From: Rhynchospora pubera
Lineage: Eukaryota > Streptophyta > Magnoliopsida > Poales > Cyperaceae
DNA: 64,000 nt
NCBI GenBank assembly: GCA_028095005.1
Contig: CM051460.1
Span: forward strand, 82,663,676-82,727,675
Reading direction: 5' to 3'
In this document: one piece after another, positions 23,993 through 34,643 of the stretch
Layout of the letters: each line of letters opens with the position of its first letter
Position numbering within the stretch: the first letter of the stretch is position 1
Notes under the pieces: generated by a model
What the model saw: the letters and a program-made list of their open reading frames with translations, nothing else
The model's database searches: none
What the model was told of the DNA's origin: nothing
Program-made: the position numbers and the translations under genes

Positions 23993-24590
23993 GTAAGTAG
24001 CAAATCCCTTACTTGGAATTGATGGGAGACTTGGGCAGCATTTTTCCAGGTTGATTATGTTGAAACCAAACCAGCGGTTAAAAAATAATACAATTTCATT
24101 TGAATGTTGCGAATCACTCATTTAAACTGAAAAACTAGGTGTCAAGTACTTTGTGGGTTTAGACTTTAGAGGTTTTGCTATTAGGCATGAATCATTTTAA
24201 CCAGCAAAAATTATACACAATTGATAGACCCAGCAAAAATTATACACAAAAATTATACACAAGAGACCAGAGATCAAGATTTGAGAGAAGAAATAGAAAG
24301 CCGAAAGTCAATTTCCTTTGACTGTGTAAGTACCAAATCCCTTACTTGGAATTGATGGGAGACTTGGGCAGCATTTTTCCAGGTTGATTATGTTGAAACC
24401 AAACCAGCGGTTAAAAAATAACACAATTTCATTTGAATGTTGGGAATCACTCATTTAAACTGAAAAATTAGGTGTCAAGTACTTTGTGGGTTTAGACTTT
24501 AGAGGTTTTGCTATTAGGCATGAATCATTTTAACCAGCAAAAATTATACACAATTGATAGACCCAGCCTGAATCACTTTGTGACTTTTGA
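23927..24590 (+). repeat. Tandem duplication, about 331-bp unit
   Basis: AAGAGACCAGAGATCAAGAT at 23929 recurs at 24260, and the following ~300 bp are nearly identical. The second small exon is therefore doubled. The junction has a short AAAATTATACACA tandem repeat. Confidence 0.8.
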
Positions 24591-24976
24591 GGTTTTGCTA
24601 ATAATAATGCATATAAGACAAGCTTGTTATAATACTTGTACATGTACATATATCTTGTTATCTACTTTTTGGGCATTATTTTTGGTTCCTGCATCATGTG
24701 GAGGTTTTGCACTTAATATTTGCAATCTTGAGTTTATTTGTATATTTCTTTTTCTTTTTTATATTGTTTCTCATCTTTTTGATTGCTCTGCTTTTTATCA
24801 CTGGAGGAATCAACATTGCTGATCTTTAAGGCCCCCCTCTTCCTCCAGTAATGAACAAGAGCACTCATCAGCCACCAGAATTTAAGGTTTTGAATATTCT
24901 TCCCTTCTTGCTTTTTCCTAGGTTGTTCAAACTTCTGTAATAAAATTATATAAAACTAATAGTTCTATTTTTGTTA

Positions 24977-25239
24977 GAGTCAAAGCATGCCCCTAAACTG
25001 TGCCTAGACCACCTCAACTTGAAACATCACTTCGAGCACGAACACCAAAGTAATTTAAATTTTCACATGTTCTTATATTTCTTGTTGATGATTTCTTTGT
25101 AGAAAGCTCTGAAGATATTAACTGTTTATTTATAATGTCATGCATGGAAATTTTCACTGGGTAAAGAGTTCTCAGGAGTTGGGAGTTGGAAGAACTAGAA
25201 AAAGCACCCAAGTTTAAGGCGAGGCCACTGAATAGAAAG
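24977..25239 (+). pseudogene. TPX2-motif exon pair, copy 1 (frame broken)
   Basis: The first exon (about 24977-25050) contains TVPRPPQLETSLRARTPK. The second (25103-25239, AG acceptor and GT donor intact) contains VKSSQEL and, one frame over, ELEELEKAPKFKARPLNRK. KFKARPLNRK and LTxPxxPxLxTxxRAR are signature segments of TPX2, the microtubule nucleation factor that targets Aurora kinase to spindles. A GGAGTTG duplication shifts the frame between VKSSQEL and ELEELEK, and a stop (CCC TAA) lies just before the first motif. The rest of TPX2 was not found in order, so this is a fragment. Confidence 0.75.
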
Positions 25240-25437
25240 GTAGCCAGCTGACTATGAAAGAACTCTTTACCCAATTGTGGTTCAAGTGTGCTCATTAAAA
25301 ATTTCCAAAAGATTTAAGAATATGAAAGAAACCAAGGAAGTTCCCGTTTTTGCCAGTAACCAGTCATTAAAAATTGGTTACTTCCATTTTTATCTGAATT
25401 TAGTTTATTAGACTGTTGATTGTTTAATTTGTACTTC

Positions 25438-26126
25438 AGGATGATTCAGAGACCAAGGCTTGTTCTGACAAGGCCTAAGGTGACTGAGCTATAGACCTGT
25501 CAGAGAGTCTGCGCAGTTTTGAATATAAGGTTTGTTCAGAGACCAAGGCTTGTTCTGACAAGACCAAGGCTGTTCAGAGACCAAGGCTTGTTCTGACAAG
25601 ACCAGAATTTAAGGTTTTGAATATTCTTCCCTTCTTGCTTTTTCCTAGGTTGTTCAAACTTCTGTAATAAAATTATATAAAACTAATAGTTCTATTTTTG
25701 ACAGAGTCAAAGCATGCCCCTAAACTGAGCCTAGACCACCTGAACTTGAAACATCATTTCGAGCCCGGCCACCAAAGTAATTTAAATTTTCATATTTTGT
25801 TATAATTTCTTGTTGATGCTTTCTTTGCAGAAAGCTCTGAAGATATTAATTGTTTATTTATAATGTCATGCATGGAAATTTCCAAGTAGAAAAAGCAGCC
25901 AAGTTTAAGGCGAGGCCTCTGAATAGAAAGGTACCCCATCTGACTATCTGAAAATCTTAAAAAAAGAACTTATTCCTTTTTTCATCATTTTTAAAATAAC
26001 TGCAGATTGTTCGTAAAAAAAGTTGAAACCATTTTAACTTCAGTGTCCAAGCCTCGTTTGACTAGTCCAGACCAAAAGGGTTCAACTTTGCCACAGATGA
26101 ATGCCTGGGTTTAGCTTCTTCCTCGG
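25438..26126 (+). pseudogene. Further TPX2-motif fragments (left block)
   Basis: Three pieces. About 25440-25500 reads RPRLVLTRPKVTEL then a stop. 25727-25931 reads PPELETSLRARPPK, with the following exon keeping only EKAAKFKARPLNRK because about 34 bp covering the VKSS segment are deleted. About 26042-26090 reads KPRLTSPDQKGSTLPQ. Short GACCAAGGCTTGTTCTGACA repeats at 25450-25600 show further local duplication. They are in the same order in the right block. Confidence 0.65.
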
Positions 26127-28189
26127 TTCTTGATCAGTTTGAAAAGATCTTGTTGAAATTTACATTTTAGAAGGAGCGTTCTGTTAAAACTGAGACATTA
26201 TGCAATTTTGATGAAGTGGAGATGAAACTCAAAAAGGTTTCATTCATAATAATGTTTGATTTTACTTTTCGAGTTGCAATATTTCAATTCTTATCTTGGT
26301 TCATTTCTAATATTGAACTCCCTTTTTAATTCTTCTTCAATTACCATTAATGGCAGGATGCAGATCTAAAGATCAGTATATGCAACGAAATGGCACAATT
26401 GGGTGAGTTGATACTATTTTTGGACATTAATTTATTATTTATATAATTAATTAACTTATGTCTAACTTCTCTGTTGATATTTTTACTGCCAAGGAAATGC
26501 AATTCAAGAGACCAGAGATCAAGATTTGAGAGAAGAAATAGAAAGCTGAAAGTCAATTTCCTTTGACTGTGTAAGTAGCAAATCCCTTACTTGGAATTGA
26601 TGGGAGACTTGGGCAGCATTTTTCCAGGTTGATCATGTTGATACTAAACCAGTGGTTAAAAAATAACACAATTTCATTTGAATGTTGGGATTCACTCATT
26701 TAAACTGAAAAACTAGGTGTCAAGTACTTTGTGGGTTTAGACTTTAGAGGTTTTGCTATTAGGCATGAATCATTTTAACCAGAAAAAATTATACACAATT
26801 GATAAACCCAGCATGAATCACTTTGTGACTTTTGAGGTTTTGCTAATAATAAGGCATATAAGACAAGCTTGTTATAATACTTGTACATGTACATATATCT
26901 TGTTATCTACTTTTTGGGCATTATTCTTCAATCTAGAAAACAACCTGTCCAGAAAGAAGAAGCTCAGATGGCACCTTGCGCTGCCAGAAAAAGAGTCTTT
27001 TGCAGATACAAAACCACTCAGTTTCAAAAGGTCAGCAATATTGGCCAGCCTTAGTTTTCTTCTCTTATTAATCGTCAAACAAACCAGCACAGTCAAAACA
27101 ATTCACTGACAACATTACCATCATTTTTACTGAGGTTGCCACCTGGTAGATTGCTGAAGAAACATTTTCAACAGAAGATGTCACAGACAAAGACGAAAAA
27201 AAAAGTGTCAGATGTCCAACACTACATGAATCCAAAAAAACCTAATCCAGGTAATTAATAGAATGATCACTTCTAACACAGAGGGATGCAACGATCAATA
27301 ATATAGTTTCCTTAATTTTACCAATCTTCCTTAGAGAGCTAGCTTAATGGGCAGAAACAGCCTATTTTGGAACAGGAATTTCAACGGCACACATTTATCT
27401 GAGGCAACAAGTTATGCATTTGTCCTTTCCGATATATAGATCACTATTTATATTGATTCCTAGATTTCAAAATATCGTTGGTCATACTTTATTGTTATTT
27501 TCAGCTATTCGGTGTTAATAAGGGCCTTAATAGGGCCATGTGTGTATCCTTATCCTCTTTGCTTAATTGTGATTAGGTTGTTGACATGTAAATCACAGAC
27601 TATGGGCATCGAGGAAAGTCAAAATTCTTGCCTTCAGACTTTGACAGGTAAGATCTTCATTTGACTTTCATGTTTCATACTTTTATTAAGTTCCTGATTT
27701 TTATTTGATGAAACTTTTCATACTAAGCTGAGTGAAATAGCGTAATCTGAAATAGATTCTCAGATCATTTCTAGGCAGCTTGCAGTAAATTCATATGGGT
27801 TATGGTATAAAAAAATTATGAAATGTGCTTAACTTATGATGCTTCTTTTAAATCAGCCCTTCGCATCAATCTATCCATTACATGTATGCATCAAAGCCTA
27901 ATAAGATTTAATAGTTATAAATTAAAAAAATTAATGCTCTCGCTACTCGATGAGCTCATTATACTGAATGATTCCGTCGTTTAATTCTGAATTAAGTACT
28001 AATATTAAAACCTTCTGTTTCCTTGTGAGATTTTTGAGGCCCAACCCCCTCTTCCTCCAGTAATGAACAAGAGCACTCATCAGCCACCAGAATTTAAGGT
28101 TTTGAATATTCTTCCCTTCTTGCTTTTTCCTAGGTTGTTCAAACTTCTGTAATAAAATTATATAAAACTTATAGTTCTATTTTTGACAG

Positions 28190-28453
28190 AGTCAAAGCAT
28201 GCCCCTAAACTGAGCCTAGACCACCTGAACTTGAAACATCACTTCAAGCCCGGCCACCAAAGCAATTTAAATTTTCACATTTTCTTATATTTCTTGTTGA
28301 TGATTTCTTTGTAGAAAGCTCTGAAGATACTAACTGTTTATTTATAATGTCATGCATGGAAATTTCCACTGGGTAAAGAGTTCTCAGGAGTAGGGAGTTG
28401 GAAGAACAAGAAAAAGCACCCAAGTTTAAGGCGAGGCCTCTGAATAGAAAGGT
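28190..28453 (+). pseudogene. TPX2-motif exon pair, copy 3
   Basis: Same structure as 24977-25239: TEPRPPELETSL followed by KPGHQ-type drift at the exon end, then after the intron the VKSS and KAPKFKARPLNRK segments, again with a frame change between them. It lies between the two large duplicate blocks. Confidence 0.6.
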
Positions 28454-28639
28454 AACCATCTGACTATGAAAGAACTCTTTACCCAATTGTGGTTCATGTG
28501 TGCTCATTAAAAATTTCCAAAAGATTTAATAATATTAAAGAAAACATGGAAGTTCCCGTTTTTGCCAGTAACCAGTCATTAAAAATTGGTTACTTCCATT
28601 TTTATCTGAATTTAGCTTAGTAGACTGTTGATTGTTGAC

Positions 28640-28811
28640 TTTGCACTGGATGATTCAGAGACCAAGGCTTGTTCTGACAAGGCCTAAGGAGACTGAGCTA
28701 TAGACCTGTCAGATAGTCTGCGCAGTTCGAGTCAAGAGCTTAGAAGAGCTAAAGGCTGAAATGCTTTGCTAAAATGCCTAAATTCAAAGCCCGTACATTC
28801 AACAGAAAGGT
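28640..28811 (+). pseudogene. Diverged TPX2-motif exon with stop and frameshift
   Basis: One continuous exon-like block reads RPRLVLTRPKETEL, stop (TAG, where a Gln codon is expected), TCQIVCAVRVKSLEELKAEM, then a one-base shift, then KMPKFKARTFNRK and a GT donor at 28812. It joins both TPX2 signature segments in one exon, so it may represent the original exon of a second TPX2 paralogue. One nonsense codon and one extra T make it non-functional. Confidence 0.7.
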
Positions 28812-29179
28812 ATTTCACAACTGATTTTGTTTCTCTCTATTTTTTTGTATTGTTTATATTCAGTTTGGAAATTTTTAGTTCAACTCAGGCTTGACACCCC
28901 ATCAACTGAGCAATGAATATTATGTCAAGCTTTGACACCACGTGGCTCCTTCTTTTAACACTGAATGAAGTACTAATAATAAAACCTTCTGTTTCCTTAT
29001 GAGATTCTTGAGGCTCCCCCTCTTCCTCCAGTAGTTATAAGATTTAAAAGTTATAAATTAAATAAATTAATGCTCTCGGTACTCGATGAGCTCAATATAC
29101 TGAATGATTCCTTCGTTTAATACTGAATGAAGTACTAATAATAAAACCTTCTGTTTCCTTGTGAGATTTTTGAGGCCCC

Positions 29180-32100
29180 CCCCTCTCTTCCTCCAGTAAT
29201 GAACAAGAGCACTCATCAGCCACCAGAATTTAAGGTTTTGAATATTCTTCCCTTCTTGCTTTTTCCTAGGTTGTTCAAACTTCTGTAATAAAATTATATA
29301 AAACTAATAGTTCTATTTATATTTAGAGTCAAAGCATGCCCCTAAACTGAGCCTAGACCACCTCAACTTGAATCATCACTTCGAGCACGGACACCAAAGT
29401 AATTTAAATTTTCACATGTTCTTATATTTTTTGTTGATGATTTCTTTGTAGAAAGCTCTGAAGATATTAACTGTTTATTTATAATGTCATGCATGGAAAT
29501 TTCCACTGGGTAAAGAGTTCTCAGGAGTTGGGAGTTGGAAGAACTAGAAAAAGCACCCAAGTTTAAGGCGAGGCCACTGAATAGAAAGGTAGCCAGCTGA
29601 CTATGAAAGAACTCTTTACCCAATTGTGGTTCAAGTGTGCTCATTAAAAATTTCCAAAAGATTTAAGAATATGAAAGAAACCAAGGAAGTTCCCGTTTTT
29701 GCCAGTAACCAGTCATTAAAGATTGGTTACTTCCATTTTTATCTGAATTTAGTTTATTAGACTGTTGATTGTTTAATTTGTACTTCAGGATGATTCAGAG
29801 ACCAAGGCTTGTTCTGACAAGGCCTAAGGTGACTGAGCTATAGACCTGTCAGAGAGTCTGCGCAGTTTTGAATATAAGGTTTGTTCAGAGACCAAGGCTT
29901 GTTCTGACAAGACCAAGGCTGTTCAGAGACCAAGGCTTGTTCTGACAAGACCAGAATTTAAGGTTTTGAATATTCTTCCCTTCTTGCTTTTTCCTAGGTT
30001 GTTCAAACTTCTGTAATAAAATTATATAAAACTAATAGTTCTAATTTTGACAGAGTCAAAGCATGCCCCTAAACTGAGCCTAGACCACCTGAACTTGAAA
30101 CACCATTTCGAGCCCGGCCACCAAAGTAATTTAAATTTTCATATTTTGTTATAATTTCTTGTTGATGCTTTCTTTGCAGAAAGCTCTGAAGATATTAATT
30201 GTTTATTTATAATGTCATGCATGGAAATTTCCATTGGGTAAAGAGTTCTGAGGTGTTGGATTTGGAAGAAGTAGAAAAAGCAGCCAAGTTTAAGGCGAGG
30301 CCTCTGAATAGAAAGGTGCCCCATCTGACTGTCTGAAAATCTTAAAAAAAGAACTTATTCCTTTTTTCATCATTTTTAAAATAACCGCAGATTCTTCGTA
30401 AAAAAAGTTGAAACCATTTTAACTTCAGTGTCCAAGCCTCGTTTGACTAGTCCAGACCAAAAGGGTTCAACTTTGCCACAGATGAATGCCTGGGTTTAGC
30501 TTCTTCCTCGGTTCTTGATCAGTTTGAAAAGATCTTGTTGAAATTTACATTTTAGAAGGAGCGTTCTGTTAAAACTGAGACATTATGCAATTTTGATGAA
30601 GTGGAGATGAAACTCCAAAAAGGTTTCATTCATAATAATGTTTGATTTTACTTTTCGAGTTGCAATATTTCAATTCTTATCTTGGTTCATTTCTAATATT
30701 GAACTCCCTTTTTAATTCTTCTTCAATTACCATTAATGGCAGGATGCAGATCTAAAGATCAGTATATGCAACGAAATGGCACAATTGGGTGAGTTGATAC
30801 TATTTTTGGACATTAATTTATTATTTATATAATTAATTAACTTATGTCTAACTTCTCTGTTGATATTTTTACTGCCAAGGAAATGCAATTCAAGAGACCA
30901 GAGATCAAGATTTGAGAGAAGAAATAGAAAGCTGAAAGTCAATTTCCTTTCGACTGTGTAAGTAGCAAATCCCTTACTTGGAATTGATGGAAGACTTGGG
31001 CAGCATTTTTCCAGGTTGATCATGTTGATACTAAACCAGTGGTTAAAAAATAACACAATTTCATTTGAATGTTGGGAATCACTCATTTAAACTGAAAAAC
31101 TAGGTGTCAAGTACTTTGTGGGTTTAGACTTTAGAGGTTTTGCTATTAGGCATGAATCATTTTAACCAGAAAAAATTATACACAATTGATAAACCCAGCA
31201 TGAATCACTTTGTGACTTTTGAGGTTTTGCTAATAATAAGGCATATAAGACAAGCTTGTTATAATACTTGTACATGTACATATATCTTGTTATCTACTTT
31301 TTGGGCATTATTCTTCAATCTAGAAAACAACCTGTCCAGAAAGAAGAAGCTCAGATGGCACCTTGCGCTGCCAGAAAAAGAGTCTTTTGCAGATACAAAA
31401 CCACTCAGTTTCAAAAGGTCAGCAATATTGGCCAGCCTTAGTTTTCTTCTCTTATTAATCGTCAAACAAACCAGCACAGTCAAAACAATTCACTGACAAC
31501 ATTACCATCATTTTTACTGAGGTTGCCACCTGGTAGATTGCTGAAGAAACATTTTCAACAGAAGATGTCATAGACAAAGACGAAAAAAAAAGTGTCAGAT
31601 GTCCAACACTACATGAATCCAGAAAAAAACCTAATCCAGGTAATTAATAGAATGATCACTTCTAACACAGAGGGATGCAACGATCAATAATATAGTTTCC
31701 TTAATTTTACCAATCTTCCTTAGAGAGCTAGCTTAATGGGCAGAAACAGCCTATTTTGGAACAGGAATTTCAACGGCACACATTTATCTGAGGCAACAAG
31801 TTATGCATTTGTCCTTTCCGATATATAGATCACTATTTATATTGATTCCTAGATTTCAAAATATCGTTGGTCATACTTTATTGTTATTTTCAGCTATTCG
31901 GTGTTAATAAGGGCCTTAATAGGGCCATGTGTGTATCCTTATCCTCTTTGCTTAATTGTGATTAGGTTGTTGACATGTAAATCACAGACTATGGGCATCG
32001 AGGAAAGTCAAAATTCTTGCCTTCAGACTTTGACAGGTAAGATCTTCATTTGACTTTCATGTTTCATACTTTTATTAAGTTCCTGATTTTTATTTGATGA

Positions 32101-32517
32101 AACTTTTCATACTAAGCTGAGTGAAATAGCGTAATCTGAAATAGATTCTCAGATCATTTCTAGGCAGCTTGCAGTAAATTCATATGGGTTATGGTATAAA
32201 AAAATTATGAAATGTGCTTAACTTATGATGCTTCTTTTAAATCAGCCCTTCGCATCAATCTATCCATTACATGTATGCATCAAAGCCTAATAAGATTTAA
32301 TAGTTATAAATTAAAAAAATTAATGCTCTCGCTACTCGATGAGCTCATTATACTGAATGATTCCGTCGTTTAATTCTGAATTAAGTACTAATATTAAAAC
32401 CTTCTGTTTCCTTGTGAGATTTTTGAGGCCCAACCCCCTCTTCCTCCAGTAATGAACAAGAGCACTCATCATCCACCAGAATTTAAGGTTTTGAATATTC
32501 TTCCCTTATTATATTTA
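29180..32517 (+). repeat. Recent large duplication, right copy (about 3.3 kb)
   Basis: Near-identical partner of 24832-28118. Homology stops at 32517 within TTGAATATTCTTCCCTT, exactly where MAP4K-derived sequence takes over. The 5'-most motif pair (29325-29588) repeats 24977-25239, including the same frame break. Confidence 0.85.
30054..30315 (+). pseudogene. TPX2-motif exon pair, best-preserved copy
   Basis: Exon 30054-30126 carries TEPRPPELETPFRARPPK, still one frame away from its 5' part. Exon 30180-30315 reads VKSSEVLDLEEVEKAAKFK then ARPLNRK without interruption and ends at a GT donor. This copy keeps the 34 bp missing from 25888, so it shows the ancestral form of that exon. The order ETxxRARPPK, VKSS, KFKARPLNRK is that of the TPX2 central (importin-binding) region. 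Confidence 0.7.
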
Positions 32518-33321
32518 GTTGATGCTCTTTGTTACTTTATCTCATAAATTATAAAATTCTTCCTTCGTATGTTTGACACCTCGATCAGCATTTCTCCAAA
32601 CCTCTGAAAGAATTTGTTTCTTTATGCTTGAAGAAGACTCCCGCTGAGGTACAACAAAGTTGTTTTTTTTCATACTTTCCTTTTATTCAATATGCCAATA
32701 TTAGAATTTTCCTGTGATTTGAACTAATTGTATTTCTGATTCTGGCTTATTAACCATAACAAGTTGTGATATCTTTTGACTTCTAATTAAAAAAAAATGA
32801 GTTGACTGGAAAGAAAATATATAGTATGGGACTTTCTTAGTATCCATGTAATATTGTTATCTGTTTTATTTCAGAGGCCTAGTGCTAAGGACATTCTTAA
32901 GTATCATTTCATCAAAAATGCCCGAAAAAGTCCCCCAGCTTACTGCAAAGAATAAGGTTATTTCCTTTTCTCTCTCTACCCTCTTTCTTGCACGCAGGAG
33001 TATTCACATTGGTTTCATTGATGATGGACAAATTTCTCAAGTACACTACCATATGGGTAATTTATGTGATGCATGTAGTGTTCGATACCTTTGAACACTG
33101 ATAAACCTCATTAAACAATATCAGATGAGCAAGAACAATAAAAAACTAAATTGATTTTTTCCAAATAAAACTGGTATATATGACCTACTTGTATTGTAAA
33201 CCCTTGCTTGTAATTGAATTTTATAGCTTTTCTATTTTGCTAATGTTGTATTTCTGTGCATGTCAGAGAACTACCTAAAGTTCCAGTGAAGGAAGCAATT
33301 GAAGGTACCTTACCTCGTCAA

Positions 33322-33417
33322 GATGTAATATCAGGCACAAGCACTCTTAAGGTTGTCAGAGATCCACGGGATGTAGTATCAGGCACAAGCACCTTTAAGG
33401 TTGTCAGAGACCCACGA
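33322..33417 (+). repeat. In-frame 48-bp tandem repeat in the MAP4K tail exon
   Basis: Two 48-bp units (33322-33369 and 33370-33417) encode DVISGTSTLKVVRDPR and DVVSGTSTFKVVRDPR, each 16 residues, differing at a few bases. The duplication keeps the frame. Confidence 0.9.
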
Positions 33418-33587
33418 GATGAAGATACTACGCCCAGGTACCTACATTTATTACTTATCTAGCCTCTCCTTTTGTAGTAAAGTTGGTTGCAAAATTAGTA
33501 AGCTTAGAAAAGCCTTGTTGCAAATTGGTCTCTCTTGATTTGTCCATTTAGCTAGTCAATTTCAACCTATTTATCCAAGTGGAAGGT

Positions 33588-34167
33588 TCCAATGCCAACA
33601 TTTTGGATGCCCCAAAATGCCAACATTTCACTATCTATTATTTTTTCAAAATTTAGAATTCAAAATTCAAATTGTTGATCTTATTAAATTTAAAGAGGGT
33701 TGTGTTTTCATACAAGTTGTAAATTTTTTAGTTTATTTGATAATATTGATCAAGAGGTAGAAAAATATACAAACACTGTTAACTACGAATCTACAACAAC
33801 AACAACAACAACTAAGCCTTTTGTCCCAAACAAGTTGGGGTAGGCTAGAAAGAAACCCAATAAGAGAACACATCCAAGAACAAAACAAAACATAAAAACA
33901 TACTAAAAATAAGAGTAGCCATACTAATAATAATACCTATAATAATAACAGTAATAGTAGAAACCTAGACCTCGACCATTTTAATATGTTCATGTTTTAA
34001 CCTTTGATGGAGTATTAAATGAACTCCAAAATGTATAAAACCTATGTGCATCAGTCGTTATATTGAAGAAGATCAATGGTTTAGATTTGACGTTTGAATT
34101 TTAAAATTTTAAAAAGTATCTAAATAGTGATTTGGCATTCAGGGGCATCCAAAATGTTGGCACTGGG
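33588..34167. mobile_element. Fold-back (Mutator-like) element with nested SINE tail
   Basis: The ends CCAATGCCAACATTTTGGAT and, inverted, CCCAGTGCCAACATTTTGGA bound about 580 bp with partly complementary arms (AAATTCAAATTGTTGATCTT on the left). The arms resemble those of the palindrome at 40651-41005. It lies in an intron of the MAP4K relic. Confidence 0.65.
33790..33960 (-). mobile_element. SINE-like 3' end with (TTG)n tail
   Basis: On -, CCCCAACTTGTTTGGGACAA, then AAGGCTTAG and (TTG) repeats is the 3' end typical of plant SINEs of the Au/TS type. The 5' limit (toward 33960) is not certain. It is nested in the fold-back element. Confidence 0.6.
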
Positions 34168-34505
34168 ACTCTTCTCTTTTCCAAATTGGATTACTCAGTT
34201 TACCTTAACTTCAAAGTACATTGAACACTAGATTCATTTTACAAAATTATCAGATATCAGACTTGAAAAGCACATATAAAGTCATGAAGCTAATTGTAAA
34301 ATGTCTAATGTTAGAACTTTCAATGCCAATGGGACTATATAAAATGAGTTTTACAAACATCATATTGCCTGTATATAGGTTTTTTCCCTTATTGTAGCTG
34401 ATGTGATTTAATCACTTGACAAATTAGCTCATCATTATTGTAAGTTCTACATAAACATGGTTACCTAATTTGGATTATTTCTCCTGGTAAACATTTATTT
34501 TAAGG

Positions 34506-34643
34506 GAAATTCTACCTTGAGGACCAATTTTAAATCAGGCTTTAATCGTAACCGCTCATGAATGCTAATAAATTAATCTTTCTTGGAAATGTGAGATTGA
34601 GATTAAAGCCCGATTTAGAAATTGGTTCTCATGGCAGAATTTT
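34506..34643. mobile_element. Small fold-back MITE (about 138 bp)
   Basis: The left arm AAATTCTACCTTGAGGACCA ... GGCTTTAATC pairs with the right arm GATTAAAGCC ... TGGTTCTCATGGCAGAATTT. No coding potential. It lies in an intron of the MAP4K relic. Confidence 0.65.

Larger units (their letters stand above)
24832..28118 (+). repeat. Recent large duplication, left copy (about 3.3 kb)
   Basis: Nearly identical to 29180-32517 at an offset of about 4.35-4.40 kb. Differences include single substitutions (GGGATTCACTC against GGGAATCACTC; CACAGACAAAG against CATAGACAAAG) and a ~34-bp deletion at about 25888. It includes TPX2-motif exons, the small-exon pair (26355-26573) and a region reading SRKQPVQKEEAQ. 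Confidence 0.85.

Noticed and set aside
26753..27109. 118-codon ORF on + (and an identical one at 31140-31496)
   Set aside because: Present twice only because of the 3.3-kb duplication. It spans intron-like DNA, and the frame shows no family motif.
24832..32517. Assembly artefact as explanation of the large duplication
   Set aside because: The copies carry distinct substitutions, an extra C at the 30.9-kb small exon and a 34-bp indel, so they are probably real. Read depth would settle it.
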